Shown: positions 36,039-44,368 of the stretch, one piece after another
Layout of the letters: every line of letters starts with the position of its first letter
Position numbering within the stretch: position 1 is the stretch's first letter
NCBI GenBank assembly: GCA_013824015.1
Contig: PNNC01000211.1
Location: 1 to 47,543 of the forward strand
Direction: 5' to 3'
Length of the DNA: 47,543 nucleotides
Source of the DNA: Polaromonas sp.
GTDB taxonomy: Bacteria > Pseudomonadota > Gammaproteobacteria > Burkholderiales > Burkholderiaceae_C
The notes under the pieces: model-generated
What the model was told of the DNA's origin: nothing
Databases searched by the model: none
Seen by the model: only the letters and a program-made list of their open reading frames with translations
Position numbers and translations under genes: made by a program

Positions 36039-36503
36039 TCAGCCCACTTCGGCGATCAGCTCGATCTCGACGCAGGCGCCCATCGGAATCTGCGCCACGC
36101 CGAAAGCGCTGCGGGCATGCGAACCGGCCGCGCCGAACACCTCGCCGAACAGTTCGCTGGCGCCGTTGGTGACCAGGTGCTGCTCGGTGAAGTCGCCGGT
36201 CGAGTTGACCAGGCTCATCAGCTTGACGATGCGTTTGATCTTGCCGAGGTCGCCGACCGCGGCATGCAGCGTGCCCATCAGGTCGATCGCAATCGCGCGC
36301 GCCGCTGCCTTGCCTTCCTCGGTCGTCATGGTTTTGCCAAGCTGGCCGACCCAGGGTTTGCCGTCCTTCCTCGCGATGTGGCCGCTCAGGAACACCAGCT
36401 GGCCGGTCTGCACAAAAGGCACATAGGCCGCCGCCGGTGTGGCGACCGGTGGCAGGGTGATGCCCAGGGCCTTGAGTTTGTCGTAAATCGGGGTGGTGCT
36501 CAT
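36039..36503 (-). CDS. RidA/YjgF family protein
   Basis: The 154-residue protein belongs to the RidA superfamily, whose members hydrolyse reactive enamine/imine intermediates or have related roles. GQLVFLSGHIARKDGKPW, the later LVNSTGDFTEQHLVTNGAS and PMGACVEIELIAEV resemble the larger 'ridA-like' subgroup, not canonical RidA. The usual catalytic arginine cannot be placed confidently. ATG at 36503 follows AGGAGAA. Repeat copy E lies about 50 bases upstream. It is downstream of the transglutaminase operon on the same strand but separated by 120 bases. Confidence 0.88.
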   Translation of the reverse strand: MSTTPIYDKLKALGITLPPVATPAAAYVPFVQTGQLVFLSGHIARKDGKPWVGQLGKTMTTEEGKAAARAIAIDLMGTLHAAVGDLGKIKRIVKLMSLVNSTGDFTEQHLVTNGASELFGEVFGAAGSHARSAFGVAQIPMGACVEIELIAEVG

Positions 36504-36550
36504 GGGGTTCTCCTGAGGCGGCAGCACGCCGCCGGTTGATGATGAAAAAT

Positions 36551-36598
36551 GCCGCCAGCCCATATCGGACATGGGCCAAAAGCTATCAAAATAATAGC
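36551..36598 (+). repeat. Dispersed repeat, copy E
   Basis: GCCCAT-ATCGGAC-ATGGGC (6-bp stem) followed by GCTAT-CAAAATA-ATAGC (5-bp stem) shows both hairpins of the consensus. It lies between the transglutaminase stop (36624) and the ridA start (36503), so it would be within a read-through transcript. Confidence 0.65.
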
Positions 36599-36623
36599 GA
36601 TTGAAGCCGCGCTTGCAACGATT

Positions 36624-37562
36624 CTAAAGCGGCGGCCCGGCCTCGACCGGTGTGACCGTGACCGCCACATCGAGCACATGGCGGGCGCCGCCGCGGATCA
36701 CGCCGCGCATCGGCGAGACGTCGAGGAAGTCGCGACCGGTGGCCAGCGTCACATAGTCTTCACCAGGCGCGCGGTTGTTGGTCGGGTCGAAGTCCAGCCA
36801 GACGCCGGGGTTCTGGCCGTCGGCCAGCCGCATGCCGCTGGCATCGCTGGCCATCGGGCAGTACACCGAGGCCCAGGCATGCGAGGCATCGCTGCCGATC
36901 AGGCGCGGCTGGCCGGGTGGCGGATTGGTCAGCAGGTAGCCGCTGACATAACGCGCCGGCACGCCCATGGAGCGGCAGCAGGCGACCATGATGTGGGCAA
37001 AGTCCTGGCACACCCCCTTGCGCAACTGCAGCGCCTCCAGTGCGGGCGTGCCGACCTCGGTGCTGTCGCTTTCGTAGGCCATCTCGGTGTGGATACGCTG
37101 CATCAGGTGTTCGGCCGCCTCGGGCAGCGGCCGGCCGGGCGTGAAGCTGGGGCGGGCGAATTCGGCGAAGGCTTCGTCGCGCGGCACGTAAGGCGAGGCG
37201 AAGACAAATTCGCAGGCGCTGTCGTAAGCGCCGCCGGCCTGGTAACGGAACTGCTCACGCACCTGCTCCCAGGGCAGGCCGGCGCCCCGATGCGCGACCT
37301 CGGGGAGGGCCAGCGTCGAGACCATGCTTTCGGCGGTCACGGTCAACTGGTCGTGCGGCGTGTGCAGCGAAAAGAAGGTGCGGGTGTTGCCGTAGACGTC
37401 GGGCAGCTCGTGGACCTGCGCCGGCTGCGGGCTGATGCTCAGCGTATGGCTCAGCAACTCCTGGCCGGCATGGCTGGCCGGCCGCAGGTGCAGCACATGG
37501 TGGGCGCTTTCCACGGTCGGGCTGTAGGCATAGCGTGTTTCGTGGACCAGATGGAGCAGCAT
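36624..37562 (-). CDS. Transglutaminase-like cysteine peptidase family protein
   Basis: The 312-residue protein has a bacterial transglutaminase-like N-terminal beta domain (LHLVHETRYAYSPTVESAHH) and a transglutaminase core. The catalytic triad is C185 in KGVCQDFAHIMVACCR, H228 in SHAWASVY and D259 in WLDFDPTNN. No signal peptide is visible, so a cytoplasmic role is likely. Such proteins travel with circularly permuted ATP-grasp and alpha-E proteins and are predicted to cleave or modify peptides made by them. The ATG at 37562 fits the domain start. It follows the ATP-grasp/alpha-E gene by 46 bases. Confidence 0.88.
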   Translation of the reverse strand: MLLHLVHETRYAYSPTVESAHHVLHLRPASHAGQELLSHTLSISPQPAQVHELPDVYGNTRTFFSLHTPHDQLTVTAESMVSTLALPEVAHRGAGLPWEQVREQFRYQAGGAYDSACEFVFASPYVPRDEAFAEFARPSFTPGRPLPEAAEHLMQRIHTEMAYESDSTEVGTPALEALQLRKGVCQDFAHIMVACCRSMGVPARYVSGYLLTNPPPGQPRLIGSDASHAWASVYCPMASDASGMRLADGQNPGVWLDFDPTNNRAPGEDYVTLATGRDFLDVSPMRGVIRGGARHVLDVAVTVTPVEAGPPL

Positions 37563-37608
37563 GATGTCGGTGGCAAAAAGCAGGGCAGGGCGGTGTGCGC
37601 AAGGCGTG

Positions 37609-40389
37609 TCAGGCGCCCAGGCTGTGTTCGTCCGCCGACACATGGCTGAAGTAGCGACGGCTCAGCGTGTCCGACAGGTCAAAGGCGGCGCTGCAGCACT
37701 GCTCGAGCCGGGTCAAGAGGCCTTCGTAACGCTGGTCTTCCGGCAGCCGCGGATCGGGGTTGTAGAGGTCGTCCATTTGCCAGGCGCCAGGGTCGGGCAG
37801 GCCGGGCGTCAGATCCGGCACCGGTTGCGGCGCGCCCACGGTGTTTTCGGCCAGCCGCGCGAGCCGGCCGCGCAGCGTCTGCACCACCCAGCCGAGCGAG
37901 CGCGGATTGTCGCGGTCGAACACCAGCAGGTCCAGCAGCGCCGGCACATCGCGCTGCTGCTGGTACTGGGCATGGAAGGTGATGGTGCTGTCGAACAGCG
38001 CGACGATGGCGCCGAAGCCGCCTTCGTCGTGCACCGCGCCGGTTTCAAAGCCGAGCACCAGCGCGGCCGCCAGGGTGTTCAGGCGTTCGATGTGGCGGCC
38101 GGTGCTGAGCAGGCGCCAGCCGTCGTCGCGGGTCATGCGGTCGGTCTGGGCGCCGGTCATGGCGGCCAGGAAGCTGCTGGCCGACTCCAGCGCGTGCAGG
38201 GCTTCGACCGAGGAGTATTCCAGCGCCTGCGCCGCCGGATGCTCGGGGCCGCTGAAGGCTTCGCAGCGGCGGAAAAAATCTTCCTCGGCGCGCACAATCA
38301 CATGCCACTGCTCCTGCGACAGCCGCTCGCGCACGGCCGAGGCCGCGCCCTTGAGCGCGCGCAGGTTGTAGCCCACGCTGGCGGCGCTTTCGGTGTCGGC
38401 CAGGCTGGCGATCAGCGAACGTTCAAACACACGGCGCGCCTGCGTGGCCGAGGGCACGGAGTCCAGCACCAGGCCGTTCTTGACCGTCAGCTCCGACAGC
38501 CAGGCCAGCAAGGGCTCGGAGGACTGGTCTTCGCCGCTCAGCGATTGCAGCGTGAGCTGCGCCAGCCGGATCGCGTTTTCGGTGCGTTCGGTGTAGCGCC
38601 CCAGCCAGAACAGGTTTTCCGCCGCCCGGCTGGTCACCGGTGGCTTGTGGCGGCTCAGGCTGGCGGCGCGGGCCGCCGCGCCGGGCTCAGGCGCTGCCGG
38701 TTCGTGCGCCGTGCCGCGTTTGCCTGATGCGTCTGGCGCGTGCGCTGCAGCGCCGGCATCGGGCTCGCCGAGTGCCCAGACGTCGGCGCTGCTGCCGCCC
38801 TGCTGCATGGAAGCGATCTTGTCGTTGGGACCGGCCAGACGCGCCAGCCCGCCGGGCAGCACCTGCCAGCTACCGTTGCCGTCGGCCACCGCGAAGACCC
38901 GCAGCATGGCCGAGCGCGGCGCCAGCCGGTTGCCGTGCCAGGTCGGCGTCTGCGACAGCGGCAGATAGGCCTGCACGGTGTAATCGTCGCTGCGCCGCAG
39001 CAGCCGTCCCGCCCACTCGTCGAGCTCGCGGCGCGACAGGGTCTGCGCAATCACCGAGTCGATGCCGGAGCCGGGGTAGGTGCCCTTGATGACACAGTCC
39101 TTGAGCAGCGGCAGCACTTCCTGCAGCGCGGCCTGCTCGCCGCACCACCAGGTGGCCAGCGAGGGCAGCGCCAGCGGCTCGTCCAGCAGGTGCCGCGACA
39201 GCGCCGGCAGGAAGCCCAGCAGCGCGCTCGATTCGAGAAAGGCCGACCCTGGCGCATTGGCCACCAGCACATTGCCGGCGCGGATCGCCTGCAGCAGGCC
39301 GGGCACGCCGAGCGTGGAGTCCGAACGCAGTTCCAGCGGATCGAGGAACTCGTCGTCCAGCCGCTTGAGCAGACCATGCACCGGTTCCAGGCCCTGCAGC
39401 GTCTTGAGGTAAAGCCGGTTGTCGCGCACCAGCAGGTCGCTGCCTTCAACCAGCGTCAGGCCGAGGTAACGCGCCAGGTAGGCGTGTTCGAAATAGGTTT
39501 CGTTGTAAGGCCCGGGGGTCAGCAGCACGATGCGTTTGTCGGTGGCACCGGCGCCCGCCGGGCTGTGCGCTTTCATGCCGTCGATCAGCGCCTTGTAGGA
39601 AGCGGCCAGGGCCTGCACCTTCATCTCGCGGAAGGCTTGCGGGAACAGGCGCGAGATCGCCAGCCGGTTCTCCAGCAGGTAACCCAGGCCGGACGGCGCC
39701 TGGGTGCGCTGCGACACCACCCACCAGCGGCCGTCGGGGCCGCGCGCCAGATCGAAGGCCGCGATGTGCAGAAAGGTGCCGCCGGCCGGCTGGACCCCGT
39801 GCATGGCGCGCAGGTAGCCGGGGTGACCCTGCACCAGCGCCGTCGGCAGCAGGCCCAGCGACAGCAGCTGCTGCGGCCCGTAGACGTCGGCCATGATGCG
39901 GTCCAGCAGGCGCGCGCGCTGGCTGATGCCGGCAGAGATGTGCGCCCAGTCAGCGGCCGACAGCACCAGCGGGAACAGGTCCAGCGACCACGGGCGCTGC
40001 GGGCCGTCGGCATCGGCATACACGTTGTAGGTGACGCCGTTGTCGCGGATCTGCCGGCGCAGGTTGGCCGCGCGGTGATTCAGGTCCTCGAAGCCCTCGC
40101 CGCCCAGGAAGTTGAAAAAGCGGTGCCAGTCCGGCGCCAGCCTGGCCGGCGTTTCGGGCACGGCGCAGGCGTCCGGTGCGGCTGCGGCCGGGGCGGTGCC
40201 GGCCAGGTGCAGGGACGACTGGCTTTGCTGCTGGCTCTGGCCCTGGGGGGCGGCCGGCGCGGGCTTGGCCAGCGTGCGGCCGTGCAATTCGTCAAAGTGG
40301 CCGGACGTGGCTGGCAGCGCCAGGGCCGCGGCCAGGTCGACAGGGGACTCCAGCGCCGCGGCTGCAAAAAGAGAGGGGTTGTTTTCCAC
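37609..40389 (-). CDS. Circularly permuted ATP-grasp / alpha-E domain fusion protein
   Basis: The 926-residue protein joins two units usually encoded separately. A circularly permuted ATP-grasp domain (about 90-480; DLFPLVLSAADWAHISAGIS, LLDRIMADVYGPQQLL, LLTPGPYNETYFEHAYLARY) is followed by an alpha-E helical domain (about 583-905; SRAAENLFWLGRYTERTENA). A Gln/Ala/Pro-rich N-terminal stretch (1-85) precedes them. ATP-grasp enzymes of this type are predicted peptide-bond or amide ligases; no substrate is known to me. The GTG at 40389 is the only early start; the ribosome binding site is weak. It sits between a DUF2126 transglutaminase gene and a small transglutaminase gene on the same strand. 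Confidence 0.88.
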   Translation of the reverse strand: MENNPSLFAAAALESPVDLAAALALPATSGHFDELHGRTLAKPAPAAPQGQSQQQSQSSLHLAGTAPAAAAPDACAVPETPARLAPDWHRFFNFLGGEGFEDLNHRAANLRRQIRDNGVTYNVYADADGPQRPWSLDLFPLVLSAADWAHISAGISQRARLLDRIMADVYGPQQLLSLGLLPTALVQGHPGYLRAMHGVQPAGGTFLHIAAFDLARGPDGRWWVVSQRTQAPSGLGYLLENRLAISRLFPQAFREMKVQALAASYKALIDGMKAHSPAGAGATDKRIVLLTPGPYNETYFEHAYLARYLGLTLVEGSDLLVRDNRLYLKTLQGLEPVHGLLKRLDDEFLDPLELRSDSTLGVPGLLQAIRAGNVLVANAPGSAFLESSALLGFLPALSRHLLDEPLALPSLATWWCGEQAALQEVLPLLKDCVIKGTYPGSGIDSVIAQTLSRRELDEWAGRLLRRSDDYTVQAYLPLSQTPTWHGNRLAPRSAMLRVFAVADGNGSWQVLPGGLARLAGPNDKIASMQQGGSSADVWALGEPDAGAAAHAPDASGKRGTAHEPAAPEPGAAARAASLSRHKPPVTSRAAENLFWLGRYTERTENAIRLAQLTLQSLSGEDQSSEPLLAWLSELTVKNGLVLDSVPSATQARRVFERSLIASLADTESAASVGYNLRALKGAASAVRERLSQEQWHVIVRAEEDFFRRCEAFSGPEHPAAQALEYSSVEALHALESASSFLAAMTGAQTDRMTRDDGWRLLSTGRHIERLNTLAAALVLGFETGAVHDEGGFGAIVALFDSTITFHAQYQQQRDVPALLDLLVFDRDNPRSLGWVVQTLRGRLARLAENTVGAPQPVPDLTPGLPDPGAWQMDDLYNPDPRLPEDQRYEGLLTRLEQCCSAAFDLSDTLSRRYFSHVSADEHSLGA

Positions 40390-40551
40390 GCTGGTCCAAG
40401 TATGCCCTCATGCCCGCCGCCACAAGCGGCGCGGACGCCGATGGCCGGCGGTTCAGGCAATCAAACACGGCCCGGGCTCATGGGCTGTTGCGGCTATAAG
40501 ACAAAAGGCTCACTCCTAGCCCGGAATAAGCCGGCTGTCCAGCCTCGCGGA

Positions 40552-43500
40552 TTAACGCAGATCCAGCGTGAACGGGAACTCGCGACTCGGTTGCGCCGGC
40601 TGGACCTGGATCCTGCCCGGCGTGTGCCCCATCTGGAAGAAGCGGTTCAGGCGCCGGCTTTCGGCCTCGTAGGAGTTGACCGGCAAGGTGTCGTAGCTCA
40701 GGCCGCCCGGGTGCGCCACGTGGTACTGGCAGCCGCCCAGCGAACGTTCCATCCAGGTGTCGACGATGTCGAAGGTCAGCGGCGCATGGACGCCGATCGA
40801 CGGGTGCAGGGCCGAGGGCGGATTCCAGGCCTTGTAACGCACGCCGGCCACATACTCGCCGACGGTGCCGGTGCTTTGCAGCGGCAGCGCGCGGCCGTTG
40901 GCGGTGATCACATAACGGTTGTCGTTGAGGCCGGTGACATGGACCTCGACACGTTCCAGTGAGGAGTCCACATAACGCACGGTGCCGCCGGACGAACCTT
41001 CCTCGCCCATCACATGCCAGGGCTCGAGCGCGCTGCGCAAGGTCAGCTCGATGCTGTTGGCTTTCACCTGGCCGATCATCGGGAAGCGGAACTCGAAATG
41101 CGGTTCGAACCAGGACATTTCAAACGGGTAACCGGCCTCGTTGAGCTCGGTCAGCACATCGGCAAAGTCCATGCGCACAAAACCCGGCAGCAGGAAGCGG
41201 TCGTGCAGTTCGGTGCCCCAGCGCGTCATGCGGCCGTGGTAAGGCTTGTTCCAGAAGCGCGCGACCAGCGCGCGCAGCAGCAATTGCTGCACGATGCTCA
41301 TGCGCGCATGCGGCGGCATCTCGAACGCGCGCAGCTCCAGCAGGCCGAGCCGGCCGGTGGCCGAGTCGGGCGAATACATCTTGTCGATGCAGAACTCGCT
41401 GCGATGCGTGTTGCCGGTGACGTCGACCAGGATGTTGCGCAAGGTGCGGTCCACGATCCAGGGCGGCATGTCCTGGCCGTATTTCTCGCGGTTGGCGGCG
41501 ATTTCTCGCAAGGCGATTTCGAGCTCGTACAACTGGTCGTTGCGCGCCTCGTCGACCCGCGGCGCCTGGCTGGTCGGGCCGATGAACATGCCCGAGAACA
41601 GGTAGCTCAGTGACGGATGGTTGTGCCAGTAGGCGATCAGGCTGCCCAGCATTTCCGGCTTGCGCAAAAACGGGCTGTCCGGCGGCGTCGCGCCACCGAG
41701 CACAAAGTGGTTGCCGCCACCGGTGCCGGTGTGGCGGCCATCGGTCATGAACTTTTCGGCCGACAGGCGCGTCTCGTGCGCAATCTTGTAGAGGAACTCG
41801 GTGTGTTCGACCAGCTCGTTCCAGTTGTAGGCAGGGTGGATGTTGACCTCGATCACGCCGGGATCGGGCGTGACCTGCAGCATCTTCAGGCGCGGATCAC
41901 GCGGCGGCGGGTAACCTTCGAGCACGATCTGCAGGCCCAGCGCCTGGGCGCTGGCTTCGACCGCGGCCAGCAGGTCCAGGTAGTCTTCCAGACGCTCCAG
42001 CGGTGGCATGAAGATGTAGAGCGCGCCGGTCTCAGGCTTGGCGCCTTTTTCTTTCGGCGCGGCTTTGGGTTTGTCCTGGGGACCGTTGGCGCGGTTCGGG
42101 TCGCGCACCTCGACGCACAGTGCCGTGCGGGTCAGCCAGGCGGCGGACTCGCCGGGTTGGGGCATACGTGCCGAGGGATCGGCCGGGGCCGGTGCAGGTG
42201 TTGCGGGGGCGGTGGGCAAGGCAGCGGTTTTGGGGCGCTGGTCAAAACGCAGGTCCACGCTGGAGGTGGTGGTCCTGAACTGTATCAGGCGATTGGCTTC
42301 GTTGCGCGTGCCGTTGCCGGTCATGTAACGCGCCATGTACTGCGCCAGCATGCTGGCGCTGTTGTGCCGGGTGCCGGCCGGCGCGGTCGGCGCCGTCGCT
42401 GCGGGAACAGGCTGTGTACGGGCGGCGTTGTAGCGTTCGGCAAAAACATCGGCCGGCGGCAGTTCCTCGCGTGGCGCAAACGGGTCGGCCTCGGTCATGT
42501 AGGGGTAGTCGGTCTTGGACACCCAGGGCACCGAATCCAGCGGCAGGCGGTAACCCATCGGCGAGTCGCCCGGCATCAGGTACATGCGTTCGTCACGGAA
42601 AAACCAGGGTCCGGTGGACCATAAGGGGCCCTGTCCCTGTGCTTTTTCTTCCCTGACCTTGAGCGGCAACACATAACCGACCACGGCGTCCAGTCCCTGC
42701 GAAAACACACGGCGCAGGCGCGCGCGTTCCATCGCGTCGTCGAGCTTGGTGTCGAAGGGGTCGACGTTGACCGGCAGACGGCGCTCGCGCCAGAGGTAGT
42801 ACCAGGTGTCCTCGTAACCCGGCGTGATGTGTTTCGTGGACAGGCCCAGCTTGCTGGCGAGCATGTCGGCGAAGCGTTTGGCATCTGCACTGGTGTAATT
42901 GCAGGGCTGGCGTTCGTCGGTGAACAGCGCCGGGTTTTTCCAGACCGGCTGGCCGTCCTTGCGCCAGAAAATGCTCAGCGCCCAGCGCGGCAACTGCTCG
43001 CCCGGGTACCACTTGCCCTGGCCGAAGTGCAGGAAGCCGCCTTCGCCGTATTCGGCGCGCAGCTTTTGCACCAGCTCGGTCGCGTAACCGCGTTTGGTCG
43101 GGCCCAGTGCGTCGATGTTCCACTCGGCGGCGTCACGGTCCTGGGTCGCGACAAAGGTCGGCTCGCCGCCCATGGTCAGGCGCACATCGCCGGCGACCAG
43201 GTCCTGGTCCACCTGGTGGCCGAGCTTGAGCACGTCGGCCCACAAGGCGTCGGTATAGGGCTGGGTGACGCGCGGCGATTCGTAGATGCGCTGCACGCCC
43301 ATGTGGTGGGCGAACTCGACTTCGCTTTTGTCGACGCCGCCTTCAATCGGCGCGGCGCTCGAGGGCTCGGGTGTGCAGGCCAGCGGAATGTGGCCTTCGC
43401 CGGCCATCAGGCCCGAGGTCGGGTCCAGCCCGACCCAGCCCGCGCCAGGCAGGAACACTTCGCACCAGGCGTGCAGGTCGGTGAAATCGCTTTCGGCGCC

Positions 43501-44157
43501 GCTCGGGCCATCGAGTGACTTGACGTCGGCCTTGAGCTGGATCAGGTAGCCCGAGACAAACCGTGCGGCCAGGCCCAGGTGGCGGAACAGCTGGACCATC
43601 AGCCAGCCGGTGTCGCGGCAGGAACCAACGGCGAGCTTCAGGGTTTCCTCGGGCGTCTGCACGCCGGGCTCCATGCGAATCGCGTATTTGATGTCGCCCT
43701 GCAGCTTCTGGTTCAGCCCGACCAGGAAGTCGATCGTGCGTTTGGGTGTGCGGTCCACGCTGTCCAGGTAAGCCTTGAGCAGCGGCGTGACCGGCTCGGT
43801 CGCCAGGTAGGGCGCGAGTTCGCGCGCCTGGTCCTTGCTGTACTTGAAAGGGAACTCCTCGGCTTCCGGTTCGAGGAAAAAGTCGAAGGGGTTGAACACC
43901 GCCATCTCGACCACCAGGTCCACCGTGACCTTGAACTCGCGGGTCGGCTCGGGAAACACCAGCCGGGCCTGGTAGTTGGCAAACGGATCCTGCTGCCAGT
44001 TGATGAAATGGCCCGTGGGCTCGACCTTCAGCGAATAGGACAGCACCTTGGTGCGGCTGTGCGGGGCAGGGCGCAGGCGGACGACCTGGGGGCCGAGGCG
44101 GACCAGCCGGTCGTATTGGTAGTGGGTGATGTGGCTCAGGGCAACGTGGATGGACAA
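40552..44157 (-). CDS. Large transglutaminase-domain protein with DUF2126
   Basis: The protein of about 1201 residues has a transglutaminase N-terminal domain (IHVALSHITHYQYDRLVRLG) and a core triad C180 (VGSCRDTGW), H229 (LHAWCEVF) and D245 (GLDPTSGL). A long DUF2126 region follows, with VRLTMGGEPTFVA, GGGNHFVLGGATPPDSPFLR and WHNHPSLSYLFSGMFIGPTS. DUF2126 resembles amidoligase-type glutamine-synthetase folds in published predictions as I recall; function is unproven. I start at the TTG (44157) because homologous proteins begin with SIHVAL; the frame is open 42 codons more with no family signal. Upstream of the ATP-grasp/alpha-E gene by 162 bases. Confidence 0.87.
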   Translation of the reverse strand: MSIHVALSHITHYQYDRLVRLGPQVVRLRPAPHSRTKVLSYSLKVEPTGHFINWQQDPFANYQARLVFPEPTREFKVTVDLVVEMAVFNPFDFFLEPEAEEFPFKYSKDQARELAPYLATEPVTPLLKAYLDSVDRTPKRTIDFLVGLNQKLQGDIKYAIRMEPGVQTPEETLKLAVGSCRDTGWLMVQLFRHLGLAARFVSGYLIQLKADVKSLDGPSGAESDFTDLHAWCEVFLPGAGWVGLDPTSGLMAGEGHIPLACTPEPSSAAPIEGGVDKSEVEFAHHMGVQRIYESPRVTQPYTDALWADVLKLGHQVDQDLVAGDVRLTMGGEPTFVATQDRDAAEWNIDALGPTKRGYATELVQKLRAEYGEGGFLHFGQGKWYPGEQLPRWALSIFWRKDGQPVWKNPALFTDERQPCNYTSADAKRFADMLASKLGLSTKHITPGYEDTWYYLWRERRLPVNVDPFDTKLDDAMERARLRRVFSQGLDAVVGYVLPLKVREEKAQGQGPLWSTGPWFFRDERMYLMPGDSPMGYRLPLDSVPWVSKTDYPYMTEADPFAPREELPPADVFAERYNAARTQPVPAATAPTAPAGTRHNSASMLAQYMARYMTGNGTRNEANRLIQFRTTTSSVDLRFDQRPKTAALPTAPATPAPAPADPSARMPQPGESAAWLTRTALCVEVRDPNRANGPQDKPKAAPKEKGAKPETGALYIFMPPLERLEDYLDLLAAVEASAQALGLQIVLEGYPPPRDPRLKMLQVTPDPGVIEVNIHPAYNWNELVEHTEFLYKIAHETRLSAEKFMTDGRHTGTGGGNHFVLGGATPPDSPFLRKPEMLGSLIAYWHNHPSLSYLFSGMFIGPTSQAPRVDEARNDQLYELEIALREIAANREKYGQDMPPWIVDRTLRNILVDVTGNTHRSEFCIDKMYSPDSATGRLGLLELRAFEMPPHARMSIVQQLLLRALVARFWNKPYHGRMTRWGTELHDRFLLPGFVRMDFADVLTELNEAGYPFEMSWFEPHFEFRFPMIGQVKANSIELTLRSALEPWHVMGEEGSSGGTVRYVDSSLERVEVHVTGLNDNRYVITANGRALPLQSTGTVGEYVAGVRYKAWNPPSALHPSIGVHAPLTFDIVDTWMERSLGGCQYHVAHPGGLSYDTLPVNSYEAESRRLNRFFQMGHTPGRIQVQPAQPSREFPFTLDLR

Positions 44158-44368
44158 GTCGGTCTCGCTTTTCAGAAATATCGGGGCGTTGTGGCAACTA
44201 TGCCGCAGAAATGGCGCGGTGGCCGCCTCCCGGGCCGTATTCCACGGTTTTAACACCGCCAATATAAGCAAGAGCTGCGCCAAAGGCCTGAATGCCTGTC
44301 AGCCGATGCACGGGACCGGCCGTTGAGAGGGTTCGCCGCAGCACACCAAAAAACGGACAGGGAGGTTT

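Noticed and set aside
40484-40525. Possible seventh copy of the dispersed repeat (CATGGGCTGTTGCGGCTATAAG)
   Set aside because: Only short pieces match and the GCTATC box is altered; too weak to count.
38740-40962. A 740-codon plus-strand open frame opposite the ATP-grasp/alpha-E gene
   Set aside because: It spans two genes and an intergenic gap in antisense and has no domain signal, whereas the minus strand encodes recognisable domains.
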